A DNA stretch of 64,000 nt from Oasisia sp. SBJ-2009 (Eukaryota > Annelida > Polychaeta > Sabellida > Siboglinidae): the NCBI GenBank assembly GCA_964017155.1, contig OZ024861.1, positions 13,576,412 through 13,640,411 on the forward strand. The letters are read 5' to 3'. Of the stretch, positions 24,697 to 34,354 are shown piece by piece (the first letter of the stretch is position 1; the number at the start of each line of letters is the position of its first letter). Below the pieces are notes generated by a model that saw only the letters and a list, made by a program, of their open reading frames with translations, was not told where the DNA came from and searched no databases. The translations under genes were made by a program, and so were the position numbers.

Positions 24697-27600
24697 CAAG
24701 CCCTTAAACAAAAATATTTGCTGTCATATTTTAATAATAGTAATCCAATTTACGCCGCCATTTAGTGTGAATGGCTTGTTTGCATGGATATCATTCTTGT
24801 TGATCACTGCCAATATAGGCCAATTTATTGTTGTCACTCAGTGACAAACCAGTGTCATTTCATTAATTAAAACCATTCATTTAATTAATTAATAATTCAT
24901 TTGATTTCACAACCAGTTGTGACAATGACAGACCTTAATGTGAAGTTAATCCACTACCAGAGTTGAAACTATTGGTTTACCTAGCATCCACTGGTTCTCT
25001 CTAAATTCCACCGCGAGTCTTGAAGACTGCCAGTCTTGAAGACTGCCAGTCAGCTGTCTGTCCAAGCTCCTCATGCACATGTTGCGGTTATTAACAATAA
25101 ATAATCGTAATATTTTGTTCACAACAAGTCTTGCAAGAAAGTCAGTAGTGCCTCAAAGCTGACGAATGTAAAAAAAACTAGTTGAAGACAACACTGTCAA
25201 TTACGACCGTTGTTTGTCCAGGAGCAGTATGGAATGAAGGGCAACGACAACTACAAGAAACAGTCGGAGCGGCACCTGGAGAGAGAGGTCAGCTGCGGTC
25301 AACTGTCCATCACAGACTACTACGTGAAGAAGCACGCGGCCAAGTCGTCCGTTGATGACGGCCATTCTTGCACCAAAGGTATTTTATCTAGAAAACTGGA
25401 TATTGCGTGAACAAAAGTCTTATGATATTGTGAAAAGTGATATATTGCACATGGGTCATAATAATAATAAATAAAATACAATATTTATATAGCGCCATAA
25501 TCACACGGTGCTCTATGGCGCTTTACAGTACAATAATAATAATTCTAAATCTATAGAGAAATCAAAACATTACATTATTCAGTTAAATAATTTAAAAGCT
25601 AAACAACAAATTGAATTAAAGAGTAAAAATACAATTCCATGTAAGGATAATAAACCTAAAAGGTATAGGTGCAATAAATAATTAAGTAATATATTACATA
25701 ACTACTATCAAATAATAATAATAAACAAATATATATATATATATAGAATTAAGGTGGATAAAAAATAGTAAGATTACGGATAACATGTATATTCATGCCA
25801 TTAAAATAAATGAACTAGTAGGAATAAATATCGAGTGCTACTAAAACGATTGATATGTCGATTTGTTGTCTATGTATTGCTTCCAGAACAGGAATGTCTT
25901 TAGTTGCCTTTGAAATTTGTTGATTCACAAGAATTTATTTTTGAAAAATGGATAATCTCAGAATAAAAAGTTATTGCCATTATTCGTACAGAATGCTGCA
26001 TCTATTTCTCAGCATAACACCTTTCCAGTGTGTCAGCTAGGCCATTTCCGTAGGGCGCAACGCCCTGCCCTCATTTAGACACGCCCTGTGCCTTTTACCT
26101 TGTACTCTGTACCTTTTAGTAGGTGTGTCTGAGACAGCTCAGTGCTGGCGTCCCACTGGCTTGAAACAATTGTATCCAATTTTAAACACTTCAAAAACTT
26201 CCATGTGGGACAAGAGCAATAAAGTAGGAGCTCTTCTAGACCACCCAGATGCAGCCTGTTCTATTGGCTCTATTATTGGGTGATGTAATACACTGATGAT
26301 GTTGACAAGATGAAGTAGTTTAAAACATTGTAGCAACTTCTATGTAATCCACTTGTACTAGATAATGGGGACACTTTTTCTGTTGTACATGAAAAACCTT
26401 TTTTTTGTAATTTATTTAGACCTGGGAAATGTTAAACTGTTTGCATAAAATAAATGCTAAAAGGATACAATATCAAGACCTATCTGTGTTATATAAACAG
26501 TGATGTTTGTGCTATTTAAACAGCAATGTTGTATTCAAACTGAGAAATTGCCCCTGAATGTTTGTATTTCTGAATACATGTACAGTACTATATGAGTTAA
26601 TGTTATTATTATGCAATCTGGAAATGTCAGTATGCCACGTTTAATGGAAAACTTTCATCAACACAATAATTGGAAACTTACAAATACATATTAAATATTG
26701 TAGAACATTTAAAACAAATTATATACTGTGTTATACATTATAATAATTATTACAAAGTGACAAGTGTTTTATTTAATATATTGGATGTTAAATGACAAGT
26801 AATGCCATTAATAATAAATGTCCACTAGCTTATACTTGTTAATGAAGCCACATACAAGTGCTGCAGTTAACTACTAAGTTTTTATTATAGCCAGTTTTAG
26901 GATGTTAAATTGATATTTCCCAATAAAACAAAGGTAATGCAACAGTGGTTCCACCTGGAGAGTGGCTCTTCACGTTTTCCTGCAGGGATCATTCAGTAAT
27001 GTACTTCAACAAAATGTAAATGACTGGGTGCACACAAGATGACACAGCAGTAAGCCTCCTAGATGGTTCCACATGCCGTGTCAGATTCGCGTTTTCCTGC
27101 AGGGATCATTCAGAAACTGAAAGCGTACTACAAGTCGTGTCCAGACGTGGTCAACCACTGGCTGTGTTCGGCCACTGACCACTGCGCGGCGTCCTACGGA
27201 GACAAGGGCTGGGGCTGTGGCTACCGCAACCTCCAGATGATTCTCTCGTGCCTGGCTACTAGCGCCACCTATGAACCGGTCATCTTCAATGGTGCGTAGA
27301 CATGGCAAAGGACGTCTTGTGATAGATACGCACACACACATGCATACCACATTAAAAATGTAGTAGTAATTTACTCATTTGTTGTTTTAACCCAAAATGT
27401 AATTTTATTTGGTGTTAATTATTTAAATTTCGTTTCACTTATTTATTTATTGTCTTGCAGCATTACAAACTGCAAGAGAGTTAATATCACTTTATAGCAG
27501 TGTACACATGAAGATACATGCACACATGGTGCACACACACGCACGCGCGCATGCACGCACGCACACACACACACACACATACACACGCATGCACACACAC

Positions 27601-30600
27601 ATGCCACACATGTACACACATACACACTCTCACATGCACACATGATCACACACATACATAAATACATAAATACATACTGTCACACACATACACTTATCAC
27701 TATTTTACATTTGTGCCGTATACATGTGAATACTTTTTGATTGGATTTTGCAATAACTATTGTATTTTTTTCAAAATGCAAGCAAGTCAAAAAGTGGATG
27801 CCCTGGAAATCCTGTTTTTAATTCACAAGGATTTTTTATGTGCTGAAAGTCTGACTTCTTTGTACCGGAAGTGATGTAGAATCACATTGCTAACACATAC
27901 ACATCGATATAGGGTGAAAAAAACGGTCTTAAAAGGCCGTAATAATTTAGGCCAGTTAAGTATAAGATTACCAAATGTTTTCGCTTGTTTCAGGTCGGAC
28001 GTTGATACCGTCCATCCCTAAGATACAGCAGCTGATAGAGGCCGCGTGGCAGAAGGGGTTTGACCTCCAGGGTTGTGAACAATTGGGTGGAAAGGTCACC
28101 AACTCGACCAAGTGGATCGGTGCGACCGACATTGTCGCGACGTTGTCTTCTCTGAAGATTCAGTAAGTTACAGAATGTGCACTTTTGTCTGATGAATGAT
28201 TTTGAGCACAGTAAGGCTCAGTGTGTTATCTCTGGATTATATTTTAGACATAAATATGTCTAAGTTAAAATATTGAAGTGCTTTCTCCAACGGAAGTTGC
28301 AGACGGCAAAACGTTGACCTAAGTTTGGGCAAAGACAGAACAAGGAAGTTGTGTCATTATTACTACCGGGTACTAATAATAATTTATTTATTTATTTGCA
28401 ACCACGAGACAGAATAACATTGACTGTATATGACAGAACCTTACCAGAAGTCTTCATTCTGTTTTCTATATCCTAGTATTTCTGCATTGCATTATAATTC
28501 CTTCAAAATCTCACGGTTTAGAATATGTATGCAAGACCTGTGATAGATATGGCACAAATAACAGCTGACTGGACTTACGTTTAAAACCTGTTAACATGCA
28601 TTTATAGCCATGTCACAACAGTTCGGATACATGGGTGGATCGGTTTATGTTCGACATTTATTGTTGCATAGTTTGATTGACAGGTGTCATTTATTGTTGC
28701 ATAGTTTGATTGACAGGTGTCATTTATTGTTGCATAGTTTGATTGACAGGTGTCATTTATTGTTGCATAGTTTGATTGACATATGTCATTTATTGTTGCA
28801 TAGCTTGATTGACAGATGTCATTTATTGTTGCGTAGTTTGATTGACAGGTGTCATTTATTGAATTCCAGGTGTCGTCTGATTGACTTCCATGCCCCGACC
28901 AGTGTGGACGGCACCCACCCCCGACTGTTTGAGTGGGTGCGTGACTACTTCCATGCCGGCACCACGCCATTCAAGCCCCCTCTCTATCTCCAGCACCAAG
29001 GTAGGCCATCCACATGAAGTGTAGGGCCTGGTGGAAGTATAGGGGGCTGGTGGAAGTATAAGGGGCTGGAGAAAATATAGGGGGCTGGTGGAAGAATAGG
29101 GGGCTGGTGGAAGTATAGGGGGCTGGTGGAAGTATAGGGGGCTGGTGGAAGTATAAGGGGCTGGAGAAAATATAGGGGGCTGGTGGAAGAATAGGGGGCT
29201 GGTGGAAGTATAGGGGGCTGGTGGAAGTATAGGGGGCTGGTGGAAGTATAAGGGGCTGGAGAAAATATAGGGGGCTGGTGGAAGAATAGGGGGCTGGTGG
29301 AAGTATAGGGGGCTGGTGGAAGTATAGGGGGCTGGTGGAAGTATAGGGGGCTGGTGGAAGTATAGGGGGCTGGTGGAAGTATAGGGGGCTGGTGGAATAA
29401 TAGGGGGCTGGTGGAAGTATAGGGGGCTGGTGGAAGTGTTGGGAGACAATGAAAATATAGTGGCCCGGAGGGAATGTAGACAAAGTTGATGGAAGTATAG
29501 GGGGGCAGGTGAAAGTTTAGGGGGCTGGTGGAAGAATAGGGGGTTGGTAGAACTGTAGAGACAGGTGGAAGTGCTGATGGAAGTATAAATGGCAGTTGAA
29601 AGTAGAGGGCATATGAACAATAGGGGGAGGGTGGAAGTAAAGGTTTCAGGTGGAAGGACAGAGGGCACTTTGACATCTAGGGAAAGTGGAAATATAGGGG
29701 ACTGCTGCAAACATAAGGGGCTGGTGGGAGTGTTGGTACCAGGTGGTAGTGTACAGGACAGGTGTAAGTGTCTAGATAGGGGCTGGTGGAAGTGTTGGTA
29801 GCAGGTGGTAGTGTACAGGACAGGTGTAAGTGTCTAGATAGGGGCTGGTGGGAGTGTTGGTAGCAGGTGGTAGTGTACAGGACAGGTGTAAGTGTCTAGA
29901 TAGGGGCTGGTGGAAGTGTTAGTAGCAGGTGGTAGTGTACAGGACAGGTGTAAGTGTCTAGATAGGGGCTGGTGGGAGTGTTGGTAGCAGGTGGTAGTGT
30001 ACAGGACAGGTGTAAGTGTCTAGATAGGGGCTGGTGGAAGTGTTGGTAGCAGGTGGTAGTGTACAGGACAGGTGTAAGTGTCTAGATAGGGGCTGGTGGG
30101 AGTGTTGGTAGCAGGTGGTAGTGTACAGGACAGGTGTAAGTGTCTAGATAGGGGCTGGTGGAAGTGTTAGTAGCAGGTGGTAGTGTACAGGACAGGTGTA
30201 AGTGTCTAGATAGGGGCTGGTGGGAGTGTTGGTAGCAGGTGGTAGTGTACAGGACAGGTGTAAGTGTCTAGATAGGGGCTGGTGGAAGTGTTGGTAGCAG
30301 GTGGTAGTGTACAGGACAGGTGTAAGTGTCTAGATAGGGGCTGGTGGGAGTGTTGGTAGCAGGTGGTAGTGTACAGGACAGGTGTAAGTGTCTAGATAGG
30401 GGCTGGTGGAAGTGTTGGTAGCAGGTGGTAGTGTACAGGACAGGTGTAAGTGTCTAGATAGGGGCTGGTGGGAGTGTTGGTAGCAGGTGGTAGTGTACAG
30501 GACAGGTGTAAGTGTCTAGATAGGGGCTGGTGGAAGTGTTGGTAGCAGGTGGTAGTGTACAGGACAGGTGTAAGTGTCTAGATAGGGGCTGGTGGGAGTG

Positions 30601-33600
30601 TTGGTAGCAGGTGGTAGTGTACAGGACAGGTGTAAGTGTCTAGATAGGGGCTGGTGGAAGTGTTGGTAGCAGGTGGTAGTGTACAGGACAGGTGTAAGTG
30701 TCTAGATAGGGGCTGGTGGAAGTGTTGGTAGCAGGTGGAAGTGTTGGTAGCAGGTGGTAGTGTACAGGACAGGTGTAAGTGTCTAGATAGGGGCTGGTGG
30801 AAGTGTTGGTAGCAGGTGGAAGTGTTGGTAGCAGGTGGTAGTGTACAGGACAGGTGTAAGTGTCTAGATAGGGGCTGGTGGAAGTGTTGGTAGCAGGTGG
30901 AAGTGTTGGTAGCAGGTGGTAGTGTACAGGACAGGTGTAAGTGTCTAGATAGGGGCTGGTGGAAGTGTTGGTAGCAGGTGGAAGTGTTGGTAGCAGGTGG
31001 TAGTGTACAGGACAGGTGTAAGTGTCTAGATAGGGGCTGGTGGAAGTGTTGGTAGCAGGTGGTAGTGTACAGGACAGGTGTAAGTGTCTAGATAGGGGCT
31101 GGTGGAAGTGTTGGTAGCAGGTGGTAGTGTACAGGACAGGTGTAAGTATCTAGATAGGGGCCTGGTGGAAGTGTTGGTAGCAGGTGGTAGTGTACAGGAC
31201 AGGTGTAAGTGTCTAGATAGGGGCTGGTGGAAGTGTTGGTAGCAGGTGGAAGTGTTGGTAGCAGGTGGTAGTGTACAGGACAGGTGTAAGTGTCTAGAAA
31301 GGGGCTGGTGGAAGTGTTGGTAGCAGGTGGTAGTGTACAGGACAGGTGTAAGTGTCTAGATAGAGGCTGGTGGAAGTGTTGGTAGCAGGTGGAAGTGTTG
31401 GTAGCAGGTGGTAGTGTACAGGACAGGTGTAAGTGTCTAGATAGAGGCTGGTGGAAGTGTTGGTAGCAGGTGGAAGTGTTGGTAGCAGGTGGTAGTGTAC
31501 AGGACAGGTGTAAGTGTCTAGATAGGGGCTGGTGGAAGTGTTGGTAGCAGGTGGAAGTGTTGGTAGCAGGTGGTAGTGTACAGGACAGGTGTAAGTGTCT
31601 AGATAGGGGCTGGTGGAAGTGTTGGTAGCAGGTGGTAGTGTACAGGACAGGTGTAAGTGTCTAGATAGAGGCTGGTGGAAGTGTTGGTAGCAGGTGGAAG
31701 TGTTGGCAGCAGGTGGTAGTGTACAGGACAGGTGTAAGTGTCTAGATAGGGGCTGGTGGAAGTGTTGGTAGCAGGTGGTAGTGTACAGGACAGGTGTAAG
31801 TGTCTAGATAGGGCCTGGTGGAAGTGTTGGTAGCAGGTGGTAGTGTACAGGACAGGTGTAAGTGTCTAGATAGGGGCTGGTGGAAGTGTTGGTAGCAGGT
31901 GGTAGTGTACAGGACAGGTGTAAGTGTCTAGATAGGGCCTGGTGGAAGTGTTGGTAGCAGGTGGTAGTGTACAGGACAGGTGTAAGTGTCTAGATAGGGG
32001 CTGATGGAAGTGTTGGTAGCAGGTGGTAGTGTACAGGACAGGTGTAAGTGTCTAGATAGGGGCTGGTGGAAGTGTTGGTAGCAGGTGGTAGTGTACAGGA
32101 CAGGTGTAAGTGTCTAGATAGGGCCTGGTGGAAGTGTTGGTAGCAGGTGGTAGTGTACAGGACAGGTGTAAGTGTCTAGATAGGGGCTGGTGGAAGTGTT
32201 GGTAGCAGGTGGTAGTGTACTGGACAGGTGTAAGTGTCTAGATAGGGGCTGGTGGAAGTGTTGGTAGCAGGTGGTAGTGTACAGGACAGGTGTAAGTGTC
32301 TAGATAGGGGCTGGTGGAAGTGTTGGTAGCAGGTGGTAGTGTACTGGACAGGTGTAAGTGTCTAGATAGGGGCTGGTGGAAGTGTTGGTAGCAGGTGGTA
32401 CTCGCACACTTCGCGTAGGCACAAACCAGGGCTAGCTTTGCATGGCAAACAGCCTGACCTGTGACGACAACCCCCTCATGAGAAACTGTCACGCCCATCT
32501 GGTTTCTGTCCAGGCCACAGTCGGACCATCATCGGTGTGGAGGAGCTCCAGAGCGGCTCGCTCCAGCTCCTGCTCTTCGACCCGAGCTCCAGCAAGAAAC
32601 ACATGCTGCAGTTTGTGCACGGGATCAACGCCAACCTGATGAAGAGCATCCGACGGCCCCTGCACAGCATGCGGGCCAAGCAGTACCAGATTGTGGCTGT
32701 CACAGGCATCCTCTCAGACACCGACTACGAGGTGGGTGGTGGGTGGTGGGTGGGTGGGTTGGTGGGTTGGTGGGTTGGTGGGTTGGTGGGTGGGTGCCTG
32801 GGTGGTTGCCTGGGTGGTTGCCTGGGTGGTTGCCTGGGTGGGTGCCTGGGTGGGTGCCTGGGTGGGTGGGTGCCTGGGTGGGTGGGTGCCTGGGTGGTTG
32901 CCTGGGTGGGTGGGTGGGTGGATGGGTGCCTGTGTGGGTGGGTGCCTGGGTGGGTAGGTGGGTGGGTGCCTGGGTGGGTGGGTGGGTGGGTGGGTGCCTG
33001 GGTGGGTGGGTGGGTGGGTGGGTTGCCTCATCTGGACATGTGCACACCTTTCACAATAGCAGTGCTTCATTTTTGATGCTCGCGAAAATCACCCATCTAA
33101 GGAGCGATTTATCGCTCGCGCTAATTACGATTACGATAATTGCTCCCGTCACCAACATCCTGAATTAACTGGTTGGAATTGATCAAATGCCCGTAGGTCT
33201 TGTCTACAACACGCCAGGGGCTGGTCTCATGAAGCGACCAAGAACGTTCATAGCGCTAATAAGATGACTGACATAATCAATTATGTGTTTAGATGTACCG
33301 GTACATACGCGATCCAGATGTTTACGAGGCGCTAAGTAACTGCGTTTAACATAAAAGATCGCTTTGCAAAACCAGCCGCATGACATGATTATACAGTGGC
33401 GCCACCATGCGGATAACACAGAATGCCACCTGGTGGATAAAAAAGAAGTAAAAATCACTCCCTCAAATTATTTCGCATTTACGCGAGCGATTTATCACTC
33501 GCCTGGGTTTTTCAAACGTGAAGCACTGCAATAGTCATAATGACACTTGTGTTTACAGTTACCATGATGACTGTAACTATGTATTTGGTTATCTAAACTC

Positions 33601-34354
33601 ACTTGTTCAGCAATACACAATATACGTTTTTTTGTACATTTTTAAGGTGTCCGAAATGCAGTGTTACAAATGTTGGAGTACAATATTTTATGGCACGTAG
33701 GCATTTGAGTATTTTTTTTTTTGTGCGTGCAAAAATGTCACCCAGAAAGTTTTCATGCCAGTATATAAAAAGTGTATTTTTTGTATTTTCACTGCTGGGT
33801 GATTTTACATTTCTCTTATGCTCGTGTTTTGAGAAGGTACAAATAATTGGTATATTTTCGTTGGCTTCTAAAATGCTTACAGGAAGTTTCATTTAACAAG
33901 ATGAGTCGTTCTGAAAAGTCATGACTATTTTGAATAAATAAATAGGATTAGCTACAAAAAATATACCTGTAGCTAGTGTAAAACCAACAGTAAGTAATTT
34001 TTTATCCAAAACATCGAATGTAAAACAATTTTTTTTAATTCTTTTTATATTCTTAAAACCAAAGTTTTAAGAACAGAAACAAATTAGTTGGATATTTTTT
34101 AACGTGTCATTAGTGGAAATATACCTTTACATGATAAAGTGAACTCTACTAATTCAGGAGAGCAAATATTCATATTCATGTATAACTAGTTATGACATAG
34201 AGCAGGTGTATGTCACCTGCGTTTGTAGACATTGAATGTTTTCTCTGCTTCTGACTGTAGTGTGTAGTTTGTTAGTGAAATGTGTTTTGTTAATAAAATG
34301 CCTTTTGATTGGTTTTAGGAGAGCAAAGTGCTGAAGTCTGAGCGGATACCTTGA
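16885..34354 (+). CDS. ZUP1: Zinc finger-containing ubiquitin peptidase 1 (ZUP1/ZUFSP), nine coding exons
   Basis: Join 16885-17024, 18954-19936, 23465-23559, 25222-25378, 27103-27291, 27994-28162, 28870-29000, 32514-32731, 34319-34354: 2,118 nt, about 705 residues, all junctions in phase. ZUP1 is a cysteine deubiquitinase that cleaves long K63-linked chains and acts in the nucleus in genome stability (family knowledge). Order: short N-terminal extension, five C2H2 fingers (about residues 72-370), MIU-like ubiquitin-binding helix (375-395), helical arm, then a C78-type peptidase domain. Catalytic Cys497 is in [11 protein letters not shown], His623 in [11 protein letters not shown] and Asp644 in LLLFDP. 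The His-Asp spacing of 21 equals the human enzyme (491/512, from memory), and Cys-His is 126 against 131. The protein ends ERIP. An alternative start at 18982 gives 649 residues, still longer than human (about 578). It faces the ZMYM-like gene tail-to-tail. Confidence 0.9.
17025..17850. repeat. 47-bp minisatellite starting at the ZUP1 exon 1 donor
   Basis: About 17 units of GTGGGTATTGATGGGAGG-TTTAGGTGTCTAGAGAG-TAAGTGTGTAGT. Nearly every unit contains GAGTAAGT, the same core as the true donor (GAGTAAGT at 17023). A few units lack the TAAGT block. Units drift from ATGGGAGG to ACGGGAGG left to right. Confidence 0.95.
17851..18775. other. ZUP1 intron 1, unique part
   Basis: AT-rich with no exon seen. 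Near 18160-18240 TAGTGTAGTGGTGTGAGGTC and GATCAAATGTTCAAGTC resemble the head of a second tRNA-derived SINE. Confidence 0.4.
18776..18950. repeat. About 40-bp repeat, four units, ending at the exon 2 acceptor
   Basis: Units of CATGAGTGACAACTTCACTG-ATAACAAGATGTTGTT, alternating GCTCC and GCC tails. The last unit ends within about 10 nt of the CAG at 18951-18953, so branch-point context is repeat-derived. Confidence 0.9.
18954..19936 (+). CDS. ZUP1: ZUP1 exon 2 (five C2H2 zinc fingers)
   Basis: A large GC-rich exon after CTGTTGCAG. Fingers: [10 protein letters not shown] with [17 protein letters not shown] with [17 protein letters not shown] with [17 protein letters not shown] with RHVNLQH, and a last [10 protein letters not shown] with VHVDGH. 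A serine-rich linker separates fingers 2 and 3. It ends ADQTP-A in phase 1 at AA|GTAAGT. Finger Cys starts are at about residues 72, 100, 245, 301 and 347 when counted from 16885. Confidence 0.93.
20112..20230. repeat. (GGAC)n tetranucleotide repeat
   Basis: About 29 perfect GGAC/GACG units about 180 bp inside ZUP1 intron 2. Confidence 0.97.
20281..20430. repeat. AT-centred long palindrome
   Basis: Perfect 38-bp arms (20281-20318 and 20393-20430; TATTGAGATGAAGGGAAGAC...) flank a (TA)n core of about 74 bp. Weaker complementarity (GGAAA/TTTCC) extends outward. Confidence 0.95.
20441..20516. repeat. Second AT-centred palindrome
   Basis: Arms CTTTCTTTTCATATACTGTA (plus TA) at 20441-20462 and 20495-20516 flank a TA-rich core, 10 bp after the first palindrome. 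Confidence 0.93.
20640..21120. other. ZUP1 intron 2, no feature beyond retroelement-like tail
   Basis: TTAAACAACTTTATTGTCCA near 20648 resembles the end of a non-LTR element. Otherwise nothing recognised. Confidence 0.35.
21125..21332. repeat. Compound TA/CAGCTG microsatellite
   Basis: (TA)n blocks are interrupted twice by the palindromic word TATACAGCTG(T), near 21191 and 21277. Confidence 0.9.
21333..22833. other. ZUP1 intron 2, mostly unique; (TGTC)n at 21895-21924
   Basis: Apart from about seven TGTC units at 21895-21924 I see no exon and no recognisable element. 22080-22780 is strongly AT-rich. Confidence 0.4.
22834..23046. repeat. Heptamer array (CCACTGA/CCACTGT/CCACTGG)
   Basis: About 30 heptamers of CCACTG plus a variable base; GTCCACTGACCACT combinations are commonest. 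Valine/serine/glycine/glutamine/tryptophan-rich minus-strand ORFs are artefacts. Confidence 0.95.
23145..23460 (+). pseudogene. LINE ORF2 C-terminus and 3' tail
   Basis: The plus frame from 23145 reads [20 protein letters not shown] then [11 protein letters not shown] and TAG at 23238. This is the CR1/L2/Jockey-like C-terminal ending of reverse-transcriptase ORFs. An AT-rich 3' UTR with ATAAATAAAG follows and ends in ATTATTAATATTATTTTATT. This tail runs directly into TTTCCAG, the acceptor of ZUP1 exon 3. Confidence 0.8.
23465..23559 (+). CDS. ZUP1: ZUP1 exon 3 (MIU-like helix)
   Basis: It encodes [20 protein letters not shown] followed by [12 protein letters not shown], an acidic-to-charged amphipathic helix typical of a motif interacting with ubiquitin, as found between the fingers and peptidase in ZUP1. 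Phase 1 in, phase 0 out, donor CAG|GTATGC. Its acceptor (TTATTATTTCCAG) abuts a LINE 3' tail. Confidence 0.9.
23560..25221. other. ZUP1 intron 3, with (CA)n at 24565-24598 and (TA)n at 24635-24691
   Basis: No exon. Two dinucleotide tracts and a short direct duplication of TCTTGAAGACTGCCAGT near 25018-25050. Confidence 0.6.
25222..25378 (+). CDS. ZUP1: ZUP1 exon 4 (helical arm)
   Basis: It encodes [20 protein letters not shown], then [20 protein letters not shown]. This matches the family's QYGL...YK...ME.EV.RG pattern that contacts ubiquitin before the catalytic domain. Acceptor TTGTCCAG, donor AAAG|GTATTT, phase 0 in and 1 out. Confidence 0.92.
25379..26945. other. ZUP1 intron 4, retroelement-like tails, no exon
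   Basis: 25480-25545 (ATATAGCGCCATAATCACAC, GGCGCTTTACAGTACAATAA) is a SINE/LINE tail type. AT-rich to 25860, then unique. Confidence 0.45.
26946..27117 (+). repeat. Tandem duplication of the intron 4 / exon 5 junction
   Basis: CGTTTTCCTGCAGGGATCAT (24-nt identity with TCAG) occurs at 26973 and 27090. TGGTTCCAC precedes both, at 26946 and 27064. In the first copy the exon frame reads G-I-I-Q-stop. Confidence 0.9.
27103..27291 (+). CDS. ZUP1: ZUP1 exon 5 (catalytic cysteine)
   Basis: It encodes [20 protein letters not shown] through [20 protein letters not shown] to PVIFNG. The nucleophile Cys codon is at 27216-27218. Acceptor TTTTCCTGCAG and donor AATG|GTGCGT. A copy of the acceptor and exon start lies 117-118 bp upstream. 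Confidence 0.95.
27292..27993. repeat. ZUP1 intron 5 with CA/CG-CA-rich tract (27525-27690)
   Basis: A degenerate CACACA/CACGCA tract. The rest of the intron shows no feature. Confidence 0.8.
27994..28162 (+). CDS. ZUP1: ZUP1 exon 6
   Basis: It encodes [40 protein letters not shown] and [17 protein letters not shown], part of the peptidase core (PSI..IQ.LIE.AW..GFD..G..QL). Acceptor GTTTCAG, donor CA|GTAAGT. Phase 1 in, 2 out. Confidence 0.95.
28658..28862. repeat. 33-bp minisatellite ending at the exon 7 acceptor
   Basis: Six units of CATTTATTGTTGCATAGT-TTGATTGACAGGTGT. The last is truncated to CATTTATTG, followed by AATTCCAG and exon 7. Each unit ends GACAGGTGTC, close to the true junction CCAG|GTGTCG. 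Confidence 0.95.
28870..29000 (+). CDS. ZUP1: ZUP1 exon 7
   Basis: It encodes [23 protein letters not shown] and [10 protein letters not shown], leading straight into the catalytic His of exon 8. Acceptor AATTCCAG, donor CAAG|GTAGGC. Tandem arrays flank it on both sides: 33-bp units before, 18-bp units after. Confidence 0.95.
29011..29560. repeat. 18-bp minisatellite starting at the exon 7 donor
   Basis: About 25 units of CTGGTGGAAGTATAGGGG with AGAAAATAT and AGAATA variants. The array begins about 10 nt after the GTAGGC donor and decays into degenerate units to about 29730. Proline-rich minus-strand ORFs over it are artefacts. Confidence 0.95.
29735..32400. repeat. 62-bp minisatellite, about 40 units, with dimeric and longer higher-order pattern
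   Basis: The unit is GTGTTGGTAGCAGGTGGTAG-TGTACAGGACAGGTGTAAGT-GTCTAGATAGGGGCTGGTGG-AA. From about 29790 to 30660, GGAAGTG and GGGAGTG units alternate (124-bp dimers). Later, units of about 82 bp carry an extra GTAGCAGGTGGAAGTGTTG. The GGCTGGTGGAAGT core is shared with the adjacent 18-bp array. Confidence 0.95.
32514..32731 (+). CDS. ZUP1: ZUP1 exon 8 (catalytic His and Asp)
   Basis: It encodes [20 protein letters not shown] then [16 protein letters not shown] and [20 protein letters not shown]. The catalytic His codon begins at 32516 and Asp follows 21 residues later. The donor GAG|GTGGGT runs directly into the GTGGGT/GTGCCTGG array. Confidence 0.95.
32732..33025 (+). repeat. G-rich array (GGGT / GTGCCTGG) at the exon 8 donor
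   Basis: Starts exactly at the donor: GAG|GTGGGTGGTGGGTGGGTG, then GGTTGGTG and GTGCCTGGGTGG units. Dense GGG runs are on the ZUP1 sense strand, a strong G-quadruplex composition. Confidence 0.95.
33060..33528. mobile_element. Nonautonomous DNA transposon, CAGTGCTTCA ends
   Basis: Ends CAGTGCTTCA / TGAAGCACTG, imperfect inner inverted repeats including CGAGCGATTTATCACTCGC versus GAGCGATTTATCGCTCGC, and a flush CAATAG duplication at 33054-33059 and 33529-33534. No ORF of note. Confidence 0.85.
33529..34318. other. ZUP1 intron 8, distal part
   Basis: AT-rich with no exon or recognised element. Confidence 0.4.
34319..34354 (+). CDS. ZUP1: ZUP1 exon 9 (C-terminus)
   Basis: A short terminal exon after TTGGTTTTAG, encoding [11 protein letters not shown] and TGA. 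The RIP ending fits the family's C-terminus. The first canonical AATAAA downstream is at 36913, so the 3' UTR is either long or uses a variant signal such as ATTAAA near 35066. Confidence 0.85.
   Translation, partial: ESKVLKSERIP

Noticed and set aside
28856..29710. Proline-rich antisense frames of 170-284 codons resembling mucin or extensin
   Set aside because: Antisense to the 18-bp array and ZUP1 exon 7; no independent support.
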